A DNA stretch of 64,000 nt from Watersipora subatra (GCF_963576615.1 NC_088712.1:53363114-53427113), one strand, 5' to 3'; shown: positions 26,601 through 38,306, counted from the stretch's first letter. Notes: generated by a model not told the origin, from the letters alone. Numbers and translations: made by a program.

Positions 26601-29600
26601 CCATGGCTTTGGTGAGTTAGTCAGAGAATGTGATAGAAACCAAATGAGAGGAAAGCTGATCAGGAATTAGTAAACAATAGATAACTAGACCACAGGTGTC
26701 AATAGATAGAAGTTGAAGCAATCAAGAGAGTGGGGGACACTAGCTACAGTAGCGACAGTAGTTACAGCGAGGGACAAAACAATGAAAGAGAGAGGGCAAA
26801 GAGGGTGAATGAAACAAAACAATTGGGGGAATGTAAGAGAGGGGAAACAGTTTGAGAGTACAAACAAGAGGAAAGGGTGAAGGAGCAAGAGAGATGGTGA
26901 GAGAGGAATGCAGATGTTGAGACAAAGTGAGAAAAAGGAAGAACTGGTGAAGGAGAAAAGGGGATGAAGAGAGAGAGTGACGAAGAGGGAGAGGAAAAAA
27001 GACGGATAGAGAGAGTGAGGAAGAGAAATAGAGAGGGAGGGAGAGTGAGGAGGAAGGGGAGATGGGAAAGGGTTTGGGAGGAATGTAATGAAAGACAGTT
27101 AGGAAAGAAGAAAAAGAATGTGCAAGCATACTATTTTGTTGCTTATTTTAGTGTGGACTCTTGGGAAATGGAGCAGTCTGGTTGGACACCAACACAGATA
27201 GCCTTATGCAATCTCAGGGAAAGGATAGCCTCAGGCTCTCTGTCTGTGATAGGGCAAGAGCTTAAGACTGTCAGTGAGGAACCACAGTCCAAACGCCGAA
27301 GGCAAAGTTAGTTACTCCACCAAATGTTGTAGCGATTTAAATGTTTTTCATTATATTGCGAATACCACATGGCATGTTGCTCGTGTGATTGTATGTGTCC
27401 TTTCTGACTGATGCCTATTTGTTGCATTTTGCTAGAGATTTAGGGGGAAGCACTCTAAACTCTTTTGAATACTGACTACATCTTTACGTTACCATCAATA
27501 TATGATACAAATACGTGTATCTAGTTAGAGTTCTGCTTTGAGCTTCATGATTTCCCAAAATCATCAAGCGATTCGATATTGCAAATGGACGATTCACGAT
27601 ATATCACGATATTATTACTATGTAAAATAACTTAAAATTCGTGTTAATATTTTTTGTATATTTAGATTTAAAGCGAAGCTGTTTTGCCTACATGATAATT
27701 AGAAACATTTATTTCATGAATTCCTGTGTGTGTAAAAGGCCATGAAATGAGCTTATTATAGAACTATAACTTATTATAGAACTATACATGCGTTTCAGTT
27801 CCAGTATCACTCACTCTAAAAATCGTTAGAGACGAGATAAATCGCCATTGCACTATTATATCGTTTATATATACGATTGGTGATATCACTTTAATTGGTA
27901 GCAATTTTCAAATCTTGTACCTTAAAATTGCCACCAAGCAATTAAATCGCCACATCGTGAGGCTCTAATTATGCCTTGTCGAGCTAATTGTGTCTGTTTG
28001 GTTGCATTCAGGCGAGGAAAATGCAAAATTAGATGTGCTGTCGAGTGAAACTCAGGTGCGACTACTTATCGGAGGTGATGTGTTGGAGTCCTTCTCAGTG
28101 CCGGAACTTTGGGCTACAGATCATGTGAGTAGCCCTTGCTGTCAGTCTTCTAAATATTTCTTTGAGCGGCAGCAACTTATTCATTTGGCAAAACTTGTTG
28201 CAGCCAATTGTGCAGTCATTTGGATACAGTCAAACCTTAAAGTTTGACTTGCAACAAAATTCTTATTACAGTTATTTGGTATCAAAAGATTCACTGTCTT
28301 ACTTTGCTGTGTTGTAGGTGCAAAATATGTGGAAATGTGATTACGAGCTCTTAAAAGCTCAAAAACGAAAAGCCGCCGTAGATTGGAATATCTTTATTTC
28401 TCTGACGTAGTCATTACATTTGGTTATTGTTTTGTCACGTATATTCTGACGTAAATTGAAAGGCCAATAAAAGGCTCAATATAAAACTTCTCGTAGCACT
28501 AGTTTATGACCAACACTTCAGTTTTACCGAAGACCCCGTATCAAATATAGATGCTCGCTACTTCACAGTTTGTTTCGGCTTGGTCTAATCGTCTAATTGT
28601 AATCTGATCATGTGACCCATACTTCGTGATTAATTTCTGCAGCATTTTTCGATTATCACAAGTGACCAACAGGCTCGCCATGATTATCAGACAATGATAT
28701 GTACTCATTCGAGCTAAGGTTGAAAATTTAAACGAATTTTTACGGTAGGTTATAGGATATCAGTGCTGAATGTGACAGCATTACAATGACGATGAAATAG
28801 ACGCGTAAGAACAATAGACATGGTTTTATTGAATGCGTGAAGTATATTTGTAAAAATATTTCGACAAATGAGTTTGCGTGAAAATGTAAACAGAAGCCAT
28901 CTTGTACAACTACGTCCCATTTGAGCCGTTTTGGAAAGAGATTCCAAACTACGGCAATCTCGTGTGACTGCGATTAACTGTTCATTTTGTAGCTTTTAAG
29001 AGCTTTTATCACATTTCCACATATTTTGCACCTACAACACAGCAGAGTAAGACATGGTGAATCTTTTGATACCAAATAACCGTAATGTGAATTTTGTTGC
29101 AAGTCAACCTTTAACATATCAAGCTAGTCCATTCTGATTTTTGTTTTGCATGACAAAATCATTACTTGTTAAAGCAGATAATTTTATGGAAATATTTTTT
29201 TTTTTTCAGACCTTAAAAAGGTTAAATACTTCAAGTAATTTACACATGAATTTTGGAAAACTATGTGAGAAACTAAATGTAAGGATCTAAACTAGCCTAT
29301 ATTTAAAAACTAAATGAAAAATAAAAGGTTTTTTATTGTTGACCAGAGCAAAGGCTTGGCATTGCGTAGGGTCAGTTGTAGTGACAAATAAGTGCAACGG
29401 AGCTTACACTAGATATACAGTAGTTTACATCAATTTACTTGATATAGTTTTATTACTTTTCATTTGATTGTTAATTGGTATCAGCATTTTTAATTTCGTC
29501 TACAAAACTGTAATGCTTGAAGCAATTTCTGATGTAAGTTAAAATTTACTTGGTATGGCGAGACAATATTTGCTCAAATATTACTTTGGTTATCGAAAAA

Positions 29601-32600
29601 TCAAATACAGAGTCGATCATAAGTAGAGGTTTGTCATGGGTTAAACCATAGATCAACTTTTCATATCCTCATAAAAATAGAGAATGAAAACCATAGATAT
29701 ACTCTTCATGTCCTTATAAAGTTGGGTTAAAAATCATAGATGTACTCTTCATATCCATATAAAATTGGGAATAAAAACCATAGATATACTTTTTATATTC
29801 TGATAAAATTGGGAATAAAAACCATAGATATACTTTTCAGATTTGTATAAATTTGGGAATAAAAACCATAGATATACTTTTCATATCCGTATAAAATTGA
29901 GAATAAAAACCATCGATATATGGATCCTCCTTCGAAATAAAAACCATCGAAACACCTTTCCATCTATATATAAATCTCAAAGTCTGTCGTTCGGTATTTT
30001 CAGCTATAGCTATTAAAATCTAGGCATGAAATATCTGTGCCATGTTGAGTTTGATCTCAGAACCTCCCATTCATCAGGTGATAACCTAACCAATTAAGCT
30101 ACGTTAGATGCAATGGATTCATTGGGCGATATGAGCCATTATTTCGGTTAAAATATGCAGAGCTCTCGGTGTTACCCAATGTCACTAAAGCTTGCTCTCA
30201 CGGTTTTTATTTGTAAGTTTAGCAATTCAAATCATAGCTTACTCAAATTAGTCATTAGCAATATGCCAGGCTCATGGCAAGTGCCAGGCAACTACATTAC
30301 CCGTCACTGTTTATAAGCTGGTTTTTAATACCCGTATAATGCTGAGCATTTGGCCAGTATCTTTATAAAATAGAGAATAAAAATCATAGATATGCTTTTC
30401 ATTTCCTTACAAAATAAAGAATAAAAACCATGGAGCTACTCTTGATATGCTTACGGTATTGGTTCAGCTTACCATAAATCTAGCCTGGGCATGGCTCTCG
30501 TAGGGGATTGGGAGAGAGAGCCTGGGACACATAGCGAAAAAAAGGTAAGATAACTTCTGCAAAACTAGCGACATATGTTACATATGACGCTCAGACTGAT
30601 ACTAATGGAAGCGTGTCATTAATTTCAGATCTCACGATGTATTAGATGTGGCGGGTTTAAGAACCTATCGTCATGGTCACGTGACTTGATCTAGTAAAAG
30701 GTCCAATGTTTTTGATAGGCTGGGTGGTTACGTAGTACCCCGTTTGATAATAAAATGATAAAAACCATAGGTTACTATTCTCTTGCGTTTTCACGTTAGC
30801 AGTTTCATTTCATATACTGATCAAAAAATGGAGCGTTTCAAAATTACTATCAAAGCTAGACATAGTCACACTGAGATCAGAACAGTGTCAAGCTTCACAA
30901 CTTATTATCGCAGGTTCTGACCAATTTATAGTTCTTTCTACTGGCCTCGGAAAGAGTATTTGCTTTCAGATGGCACCGTTTTGCAGTGGTAGGTCCGAGT
31001 TGTTCATAATAACTGTCGCGAGTAATCATAATACTCGCGAGTAAAATAAAACTGAAATTACTTTTTACTAGATAAACTTTTCTTTACTAGCAGCTTGCAA
31101 TTCATTTTTGTTGTTCTATTGCTATACGTTTGCTATGTTTGTATTTTTATTGTGATTTTTTTCATTTAATTGATTTAATTTTTTGTTATGCTTAAATCAA
31201 AACAATTAATTGAATATATGAAATAATATAACTCCCGGGATTGATTTATTATGCAACCAACATTTCATACTTACTAACCAGCGTTTGTTTGCTGCCAATT
31301 CAGATTAAAAATAATACATAATACTCGCGTAGATCATAAATAAGACCGTCACATGATACTCCTTTGGAAATATCGATTGTGATATTAGCGACTGCAGAAG
31401 TCGACTTTTAGAGTTGTCTTCCCCGCGTGTTGTTATGTGTCCCAGGCTCTCTCTCCCAATCCCCCACGAGAGCCATGCCCAGGTTACCATAAAGCTGTCT
31501 CCCTTCATAGACTTACTACACTAAAGATAGAAGTCATAGATTTACTCCTTGTGCATGTGCATAATCAATATTCTGTATGGCCGCACATTATGTATGGCTA
31601 CAGAGCATTTACAACATACTTGGCTTGTCTGAGATTGTTTTTTGTGATTTGGTAGCTTTATACCTGCTAGAGATTGTCAGGTTTGACACATTGTCAATTG
31701 GAGAACTTTGAACAAACTGGTTTCCACTGAACTATAATACCACGGTAGCTGTTGGTAGCTGTTGATTGGCCTGGTGAGAAGTATTTCAAACCCTTACATT
31801 CTTTGACAGATGGAGAGCATTGCACGAGACTTTGGAATGGTGGTAATAGTACGGGAAGGAAGTAATCCACAAAAGTACATATATGAGAGTGACATGCTAT
31901 CCAAGTACACGCATAACATAGACATTGTTTATGATATGATAGGAGATGATCTGTCCTCTACTAAGATGAGGTGAGCATATCAATACCTAGCTATCATAAG
32001 ACTCGTTTAGAAGTATGTCGACCAATTATATCAATACTTAGCTACGCAAAGACCGATTTAGAAATGTATCGACCAATCATATCAATATCTAGCTATTCTA
32101 AGACTAGCTTTGACGTATATCGACCTATCATATCAATACCTCGCTATCCTAAGACTGACTTAGTAGTATATCAACCAAGAAACCAGAGTTTCTAACCCGA
32201 GATATACAATGGTATTAAAAATAATGGACTGCTTTGAACTTGCTGAGATATCCATTGTTCCATTGTTTTTGAAGATTTATCCAATGGTCGATGGCAGCAT
32301 TTTCATTTACAGTACTTTGCTGAATTAATAGTCCCATCAATAACTTGAAGCTGACCAGAACCAGAGGCAGCAAAACAACCCTAAATTATTACTGATGTCA
32401 GGTGACTGTGGGTAAAATGCACCTGGGCTTTGTGGTTGTGTGGGCATGTGCCTAAAGATCCTCTTGGCAGATATGATAGAGAACCAGGTGGAGCAGAAAC
32501 CGCCTTGTAGAAATGTGCAGTCTGTCATGCTCAGATAACAGTTTATTCAAGGTCGATCAATGCACCTCATTTTTTAACTCCAGCTAAACCTAATTGAATT

Positions 32601-33720
32601 AGTTGATGTGAATGATTAATATTGCTGGGGTTTTCTCTCCTTTACTTCCTATAAAATGCTGTTCGATATTCCTATGCTGATTGACCAACTAAACTGAGTT
32701 TTTTAAGCTGTTTTTGGTTATCCTTTTTTTAGAATGACTAGAAATAATTAGTGACTAGCTTCTTGTCGCTAGTAACTTTCGACAACATAAAGCAAGCGCT
32801 CGTTGCTAACGGATTAACCAGCTTTATAGTATATGTATAGCGTTACAAAAGCATTTTGAATCTAGACAAGCCAATTCAATCTAGTGCCAATGCCTTCTGA
32901 AGTACCTTTCATTGCTACAGAACATCGACCTCTATAGCCAGGATTATAAAGCGTTTGAATAGTGTCAGTCGTCAGAGTCTCATGCGTCTCATCGTTTAAA
33001 TAAAGATCATTTGTAGCGGAAACTGCTGAGAAAATTTTTCTCACAAAGTATCGATAAGACTAGCTATATGGCATGTAAATAAATCCATCATGAAAAAACA
33101 ACTTTATGAAGTTGGGTGACAGGAAAGTTACCTATAAGCAAAACTGTTTCTGTCATTCATTGACTGTCTAGTAGGTGCTTGTCAAAGTTTATATTCTTGG
33201 CAGGTTAAAATGTCTAACGCTGCCCTCTTACAGTGCTTTGTAGCTGGATTGCCATAACCAATACATAGGCCATCAAACCTCTATTTGAACGCCATGGCGC
33301 TCTCTTTTTCAACCCTTTTCTTAGAGTGGCGCTTTGTTAGAGGTGACGTTCAAATAAAGGCTAGAATTGTATTTTTGCCAATATATGTTTATGTTCTCTT
33401 CTGCTGGTCAAGTGGTGAATGTTGCTCATGAGCATGAGAAAGCACGTATGAATTTGAAAACTTAGAATTATAGGAATGTCTATAGCTCTGAGCAAAGCTC
33501 ATCATTTTCCGCTGTTATAGCTTCATATTCTTGTTTACAAAGTTGAAATATCAATCGTGCTGCTATCTTACTGAGACTTCTGTATCTGTACAGGAGGGCT
33601 ATAAAGAGGAACGAGAGTGTAAAATACCTTACACCAGACGCCGTCATAGACTACATTCAGAAACATAAGCTCTACAATTCTCAATATCAGCCCGGAAATT
33701 TGTTTCCAGAAAGCAGTTGA
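20678..33720 (+). CDS. NMNAT1: Nicotinamide/nicotinate mononucleotide adenylyltransferase (NMNAT1-like), complete, 7 exons
   Basis: Exons: 20678-20762, 25123-25211, 26544-26611, 27152-27306, 28012-28124, 31810-31970, 33594-33720. All borders are GT-AG and the frame is kept throughout (798 bases, 265 residues plus TGA). The enzyme makes NAD+ from NMN and ATP, the last step of NAD synthesis. The nucleotidyltransferase signature GCFNPITNKH is at residues 15-24, ending in the catalytic His24. Other family blocks are GKYKVIKGIFSP, VDSWE (82-86), LIGGDVLESFSVPELW, IYESD and SSTKMRR (219-225, the ISSTxxR motif). A basic patch SKRRRQ (127-132) sits where human NMNAT1 has its nuclear localisation signal, which favours the nuclear isoform. 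It is close to human NMNAT1 in length. The ATG (TTGCAATGG context) is the first in frame. Mobile elements occupy introns 1, 2 and 5. Confidence 0.96.
21053..21390 (-). repeat. 3' LTR of the retrotransposon
   Basis: It is 338 bp with TG...CA ends and aligns with 23182-23782 except for the insertion in the latter. The two copies differ at scattered positions, so the insertion is not recent. Confidence 0.9.
23182..23782 (-). repeat. 5' LTR of the retrotransposon, interrupted by a MITE
   Basis: It matches the 3' LTR on both sides of an insertion at 23427-23677. A small length difference (GAATGTAAATGAATATAATATG region) is also present just before the insertion. Confidence 0.9.
23427..23677. mobile_element. 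251-bp TIR element inserted in the 5' LTR
   Basis: The near-matching termini CATCGTTTTTTTGACGTCAT and ATGACGTCACGAAAAAACGA are flanked by AAT. The 3' LTR retains the empty site ATACAATAGACTC. A 3-bp target duplication would suit PIF/Harbinger, but the family is not certain. Confidence 0.82.
24122..25049. mobile_element. 928-bp TTAA-flanked foldback element in NMNAT intron 1
   Basis: Long inverted repeats of about 70-80 bp (AGCACATA...TTTCGAATGAGC and its complement) are bounded by TTAA at 24118-24121 and 25050-25053. TTAA targeting is known for piggyBac and Kolobok. No transposase is visible. The right end lies about 70 bases before NMNAT exon 2. Confidence 0.8.
25270..26156. mobile_element. 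TTAA-flanked long-TIR element (copy 1) in NMNAT intron 2
   Basis: Inverted repeats of about 140 bp start AGGTTGACTTGCAACAAAAT. TTAA is present at both ends (25266-25269, 26157-26160). The interior is non-coding. It belongs to the same family as 28241-29110. Confidence 0.87.
26720..27115 (+). repeat. polypurine (GA-rich) tract in NMNAT intron 3
   Basis: About 400 bases are almost entirely A and G on the plus strand, built from GAGAGAG, GAGGAAG and GGGAGAG units. The tract ends just before the acceptor of exon 4 (27151). The long open frames seen on either strand here come from composition only. Confidence 0.8.
28241..29110. mobile_element. TTAA-flanked long-TIR element (copy 2) in NMNAT intron 5
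   Basis: It has the same termini as copy 1 (AGTTTGACTTGCAAC at the left and GTTGCAAGTCAACCT at the right) with TTAA at 28237-28240 and 29111-29114. It aligns with copy 1 through both arms and the middle. It begins 116 bases after exon 5. Confidence 0.87.
29640..30478 (+). repeat. tandem array of about 50-bp AAAACCATAGATATAC units, interrupted
   Basis: Units such as AACCATAGATATACTTTTCA followed by ATATCC-TATAAAATTGGGAAT recur at least seven times from 29640 to 29960. They resume at 30358-30478 after the Helitron-like insertion. It is a degenerate minisatellite in NMNAT intron 5. Confidence 0.75.
29963..30357 (+). mobile_element. Helitron-like element with tRNA-like core (copy c)
   Basis: It starts TCTATATATAAATCTC after an A and ends TTTGGCCAG before a T, so it sits between A and T as Helitrons do. 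The subterminal CCCGTATAATGCTGAGC hairpin is partly decayed. It splits the 29640-30478 tandem array cleanly. Confidence 0.8.
30479..31483 (+). mobile_element. TIR element carrying a RecQ-like helicase fragment, NMNAT intron 5
   Basis: Inverted repeats of about 50 bp (CCTGGGCATGGCTCTCGT at 30484 and its complement ending at 31483) bound the element. TTACCATAAA is present immediately outside each end (30469-30478 and 31484-31493), giving a 10-bp duplication. At about 30840-31040, plus strand, lies a helicase N-terminal piece with LRSEQ, a Walker A-type block STGLGKSICFQMAP and a following stop. The rest of the helicase is missing. A 9-10 bp duplication is typical of Mutator-type elements, but the class is not proven. 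Confidence 0.78.
31972..32192 (+). repeat. four copies of a 54-bp tandem repeat just after the NMNAT exon 6 donor
   Basis: Four diverged units contain CATATCAATACCTAGCTAT and CGACCAATCATATCAATA. The unit length is a multiple of three, so the array is open in one frame, but it lies in intron directly after the GTGAGC donor. Confidence 0.7.
33268..33366. mobile_element. small foldback element (about 100 bp) in NMNAT intron 6
   Basis: CCTCTATTTGAACG and TGGCGCTCT at the left are mirrored by AGAGTGGCGC and CGTTCAAATAAAGG at the right. This looks like a short MITE or hairpin; no target duplication was identified. Confidence 0.5.
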
Positions 33721-34510
33721 CTTTACCAGAAAGGTGCTGACACTGCCAGAGAGGCCCTGACTTTACCAGCGCTCACTGCCTCGTATCTACGTACGATCGC
33801 ACTTTACGTAACTGTTTGTTGGAATGCCCAATCTTGAGAGGCACCACTTCTACTATATTCAGCACATCGCATGGCTGTTACAGGGCATGGTATCTCCATC
33901 AGCTATGTATGTAGACTAGGCTAATCTTTGAAATATTGTTTGCTCTTTCAATGGGCTGTTTGGTGATTTGAAATTGCTCAATTAGTAACCTATAAAATTT
34001 TGATAATCAGTATTTCTTACACAGTTGTGTTCAGGTTTTTCATAAGTTTTTGTTTGAAAATTTGAAGGCATTTCATGTGGTTTGTTGGTGGCAGACTGTT
34101 GAGTATAGTATTTTGCATTGTTTGGCAGCAGCTCAATAATTAGTAAATCGCTGCCTGGTTTTCATAAGCACGTCTCTCGATGACGTTACAATTTATTAAT
34201 GGGAATAACAAGAATGACACAAGCATTGATATTCGTAAGGACTTTGTGTGTTGAGTTAACTCTGTTGACTAGGGCAGAAAGGCACAGACTTGTAGCTGAT
34301 GTTGCAGCTACTGTTTTAATGCTGAAATTATTAATTTTATACAATTTTTACAACTCCGCCAGTCTTGTCTGTTAAATATTTGTGCGATTATTCTACAAAT
34401 CCAATGGGCGGTACCATGCTGAAAGTTGAGAGTTTGAAACCCATTCGATTCAATCATTCATACTAACTCACAACCATGGCATTGGAAAGGTGGACACGAC
34501 TCTCATTATA

Positions 34511-34894
34511 GTAAAGGCTAGTTGAATGCCCAGCACTGCATAAGTACGTAATAGAATAATTAAATTATGTAATGAATTTAAGTAATTTCCCTGGAAAGCT
34601 AAATCTTTACTAAAACAATACCCATGTTTTGGACCAGCTTAACAATCGTTACACGGTGTAAAGGTCAACAGTGCTAGTCATTAATCCCAAGCAAGTGCTT
34701 TAAGCGTATCTTAACCAATGTAATGGCTATTTGCCCAATTAATCCATTGCATTCTTTGTAGCATAGGTCCCAAGATCAAATCTGGTGGTGGACGAAGTTA
34801 TCATATCTAGATTTTAATTGCTGTTAATGAACACAGGGGTTAACAAAAAATACAAACACTGAGATTTATATATGGATATAGATTAGTATAAAGA
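34511..34894 (-). mobile_element. diverged Helitron-like element (copy f)
   Basis: On the minus strand it begins near TCTATATCCATATATAAATCTC and ends GCTGGGCATTCAACTAG. The middle has drifted far from the other copies. Boundaries are approximate. Confidence 0.45.
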
Positions 34895-36199
34895 AATGAA
34901 TATTTGTGTCATATTGTTTCCAATTTGTATAACATTACATAATGGTGATGTCTGCTTTCTAGTCAGAGTGAATTGTAAAATTATGAGTTAATCGTCTTAC
35001 ACTGGAATTGGTTGAAGTTTGTAGTACAAAGAGTATGAGGTCTAGTCATAGACTTACCAACACTACATTTCCTTGAGCGAATTCATTTGATATAACTGGG
35101 AGTTACAATGAGTTATATACACAAGTCTGAACAGAAGAACATTCCCAGCCAGCCGAGAAACAATGAGATTAAACTGGTGTTCCCATTTTAATACACCATC
35201 CGATGAGACTCACAGAAAAGCGGGGTCATTTCTGGAGATAAACATTCCTATTATTTGCCATAAAATGTTGCAAGAAAAATATGTTGTGTGTAAAATTGAC
35301 AAAAGCGTTTGACAGAGTTGTCATTGTCAAAGTTTATTTTGATTAAAAATGCCTTATAAAAATGAAGTTTCACAGAAGTTAATATCCTTGTAACCTGCAT
35401 GAATGATTGCATGTAATTAATGGAATTAATTTAGTGTCTATGCATGAAGTTATAGACATAAGACAACCTCTATGTTGAGGAATGCAAAACATAAATATAG
35501 CCGCTGGTCTGTCCTCCTGAATTTACATTTGTGATATATTTTAGAGAGAACACGAGCTAGTTCAAATTTCACATGATTTTCTATCAGCACCATTTGAGTA
35601 AATTAGGCTGTTAAAACAATTTTTGTTATAAGGCAGCTACAAAGACTATATATTATATGTATAGAAATGATACAATAATTCTTAATAAAAGATACTTGCG
35701 TATGTCAGCTCTTTATCAATGTACGGGTTCAGCTAATACCTTTGTAATATTTTTGTTTCACAGACTTTCGGAACGAGTAATGGCTTTATATTAATCTGAT
35801 CACGAATATTTTAATGACCCCCACTTTAACCAATCATAATAAATGGCTTTTATGTTAAAGAACAATAGCTTCCTGATCAAACGCTAAGCCGCCATTCCTT
35901 CATTTGGCTTTATGTTTGAGAAGTCAATACAGATTTAATTTGGTTTAGCAAATAAATTTGTTCAAAGCCATGCAGTATGAAGTCGGCGCCAATCAATACG
36001 CAGACACTCTGTCTCATAAATACAGGTACACTACAGAGTACACGTGAGTAAGGGACTGCTGCTCAGTGCTGACACATTCAGAGCGGAGGTAAGTAGCAGG
36101 ATATGGTATGTAAGTGCCAGGGCATCAGTGAGGATGTAAGTATGTTAGCAAGTGTAGGGCGTAACGAGTGATGAACTATAGGCACAGATTCAGTGCCAA

Positions 36200-36345
36200 G
36201 GCAGGGTTAGTGAATGAGTATGTCTTGTAAGTGTAGGTACATCAATTAGTGAAAGAATATGTCTTGTAGGTACAGGTAGACCAGTGAGTGAAAGAGTATG
36301 TCTTGTAAGTGTAGGTACATCAATGAGTGAAAGATAGTAAGAAGT
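36200..36345 (+). repeat. tandem repeat of about 40-bp TGTCTTGTAAGTGTAGGTACA units
   Basis: Three to four units with TATGTCTTGTAAGTGTAGG and ATCAATGAGTGAAAGA sit upstream of the small two-exon gene. Each unit contains a GTAAGT donor-like motif. Confidence 0.6.
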
Positions 36346-37013
36346 ATTTACTAGTAGAACAGTGAGTGGAAGTGAGTGAAAGATGTGGGGCTTGATGTCA
36401 TGTCCTAGACAGACTATTTTGCATGGGAACTGTGGAAGATTGACTTACTTGCACCATAGGCTATCTTTAAAATGCAGCACTATAACTTCATGTAGGTATA
36501 GCATAGCTATACCTGTGCAAAGCTTAGGGTTTTCACATATACATGGGAACATTTTACTAGTACTGCTAGGCTAGAGCTTAGGTGATATATAACAGGCATC
36601 TGTTGACGTGCCACTAAGAAGGCACCCAGCTCTACCATCTGGTTGCATACAATAGGCACTGATTGCATGCGCTATGTAATGCATGCATTGTAGTGCATAC
36701 ATAATGCACTATGTAGTGCACTATGCTACTGTATGAGCTGTCATTTGCTTGAACTATGTAGTGCATGCAAATGGTAGCTCATGCATTAATGTACATATGA
36801 TAGCTCTAAAATAGTGCCTCATTTCTAATTTAGTCTGCCAAAGAGCTATTCACAGTTAAATAAAGTTTCTTTGATACCATAAGTCGCATGAATTATTGCT
36901 TATTGACCTCCATTCAAAAAGCATATGAGAACTTATAGAGGTAATAGAAAGGTTTTAGAGGATAATAAAAAGATAATAGAGGTTTTTATAGAGGTAATAG
37001 AAAAGATTCTGAG

Positions 37014-38306
37014 ATGGCGACAACCATACGTTCATCTGTTCGACCGGAAAGCTCAAAGCAGCCCTGGGGAACAATACTGAAACCAAGTTTTGGAATGGGT
37101 TATCAGAAGATGACTAAGTTTGAACTAGAACAGAGTATGAACAGACTGTACACTACAAAATCTTATCGTGAAAGGGAATACCATAGACATCAAGGTAGAC
37201 CAATGAGCTCTTCACAAATAGAAACCATGGTAAGACTCTTTCAATATGGTATGTTTATGGTCATCATTGTTTCATCAAAGGTCTCACAGTTTTAATATAA
37301 GCAGTGATTGTACAAAGTTAACTCAAGGTTAAACATCTCAATTGTACAGAGTTGATTGTACACTATGATCTACTGACAAGGTCAAGCTTCCATGATAGTT
37401 TAAACCATGATACGCCTATTTATCTATTATGGTTAATGGATATCTCAAATTAGCCGGTTTGAACTCATTAGTTATTCAGAGCATGTTCAATTGCTATCAT
37501 GGTTGTACAGTGACAGCAAGCAAGAAGGCTATACCAAAAAACAAATGAAAATATAAGAATTTTCAGATATTATTCTATTTACTCACCCCTGATTTAAATT
37601 TTTAAAATATTAAAAACCTTTAAAAGGTTCATTAGAATTTTATTATGACCTAGGCCTCTCTCACAAACTGAATATTCCGATGCTTTTTTATTATTAAACA
37701 TTTTTATAGAGTGTGGCAACGGTTTTATAAAATATATTATGAACGATTAAAATCAACAAAACAGTGTTGAAAAACTGTTGTTTTTAATAAGGAAAGATAA
37801 CAATAGTAGGAATTTTAAATGTAACAAAATCACTTGCTGACATGAAATTGGAGCTGTCTTCTTTTTAACAAAAAGGTAATTTTATCTGAGTGTTTCTTTT
37901 GTTTTACATGAAGTTCGGTTTTGTGTGCGTGAAATCTTGGGTTGATTTTCAATCAGAGTCATTGTACTTGTATAGACGGCATTTCCTCCCTTAGCAAACA
38001 GTGTCAGAACCTATGTAAACAAACAATAATATCCATTTTACACCCCAATCATGAACGTTTAGTTTCTGTATGTTTTGCAGTATTCGAAATTTGACATAGC
38101 AACGTAGATGGCAGCAGTAAATGGGTCATCGCTTCATATAAGTCTGTGTTTGTTTCATCTAGTTTGAATTAAAAATTGATTTTTAGGTGAGTAGATTGAC
38201 TGAAGATGGCGGCAAAAAAGCTCCAGACACAAACAGAACTCAACGGAACTCGATTTACAGAGAGATGGGTCCTGTAAACTCGTATGCATGGAAAGGCTAC
38301 AATTGA
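37014..38306 (+). CDS. Unrecognised 111-residue protein, two exons
   Basis: Exon 1 is 37014-37229 (72 codons, donor ATG/GTAAGA) and exon 2 is 38187-38306 (acceptor TTTTTAG, 39 codons plus TGA). The phase-0 junction is clean and an AATAAA follows the stop by 52 bases. The product is polar and rich in Arg, Ser and Tyr (KMTKFELEQSMNRLYTTKSY in the middle, YREMGPVNSYAWKGYN at the C-terminus). It has no signal peptide and no membrane segment. I cannot place it in a family. Small, Tyr/Arg-rich, single-function proteins of this shape occur among ciliary microtubule-associated proteins, but that is only a guess. A 5' non-coding exon may lie near 36000-36088. Confidence 0.75.

Larger units (their letters stand above)
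33721..36999. other. intergenic region after NMNAT
   Basis: I saw no canonical AATAAA close to the NMNAT stop. A diverged Helitron-like copy is at about 34511-34894. A possible non-coding first exon of the next gene ends at GAGCGGAG/GTAAGTAG (about 36088), with CATAAATA some 70 bases upstream. No other gene is supported. Confidence 0.45.

Noticed and set aside
26740..27129. A 129-codon minus-strand frame rich in Ser, Pro and Phe
   Set aside because: It is the complement of the polypurine tract in NMNAT intron 3; the composition explains the lack of stops.
32862..33044. A 60-codon minus-strand frame in NMNAT intron 6 (SVAMKGTSEGIG)
   Set aside because: There are no splice sites, homology or neighbours to support it.
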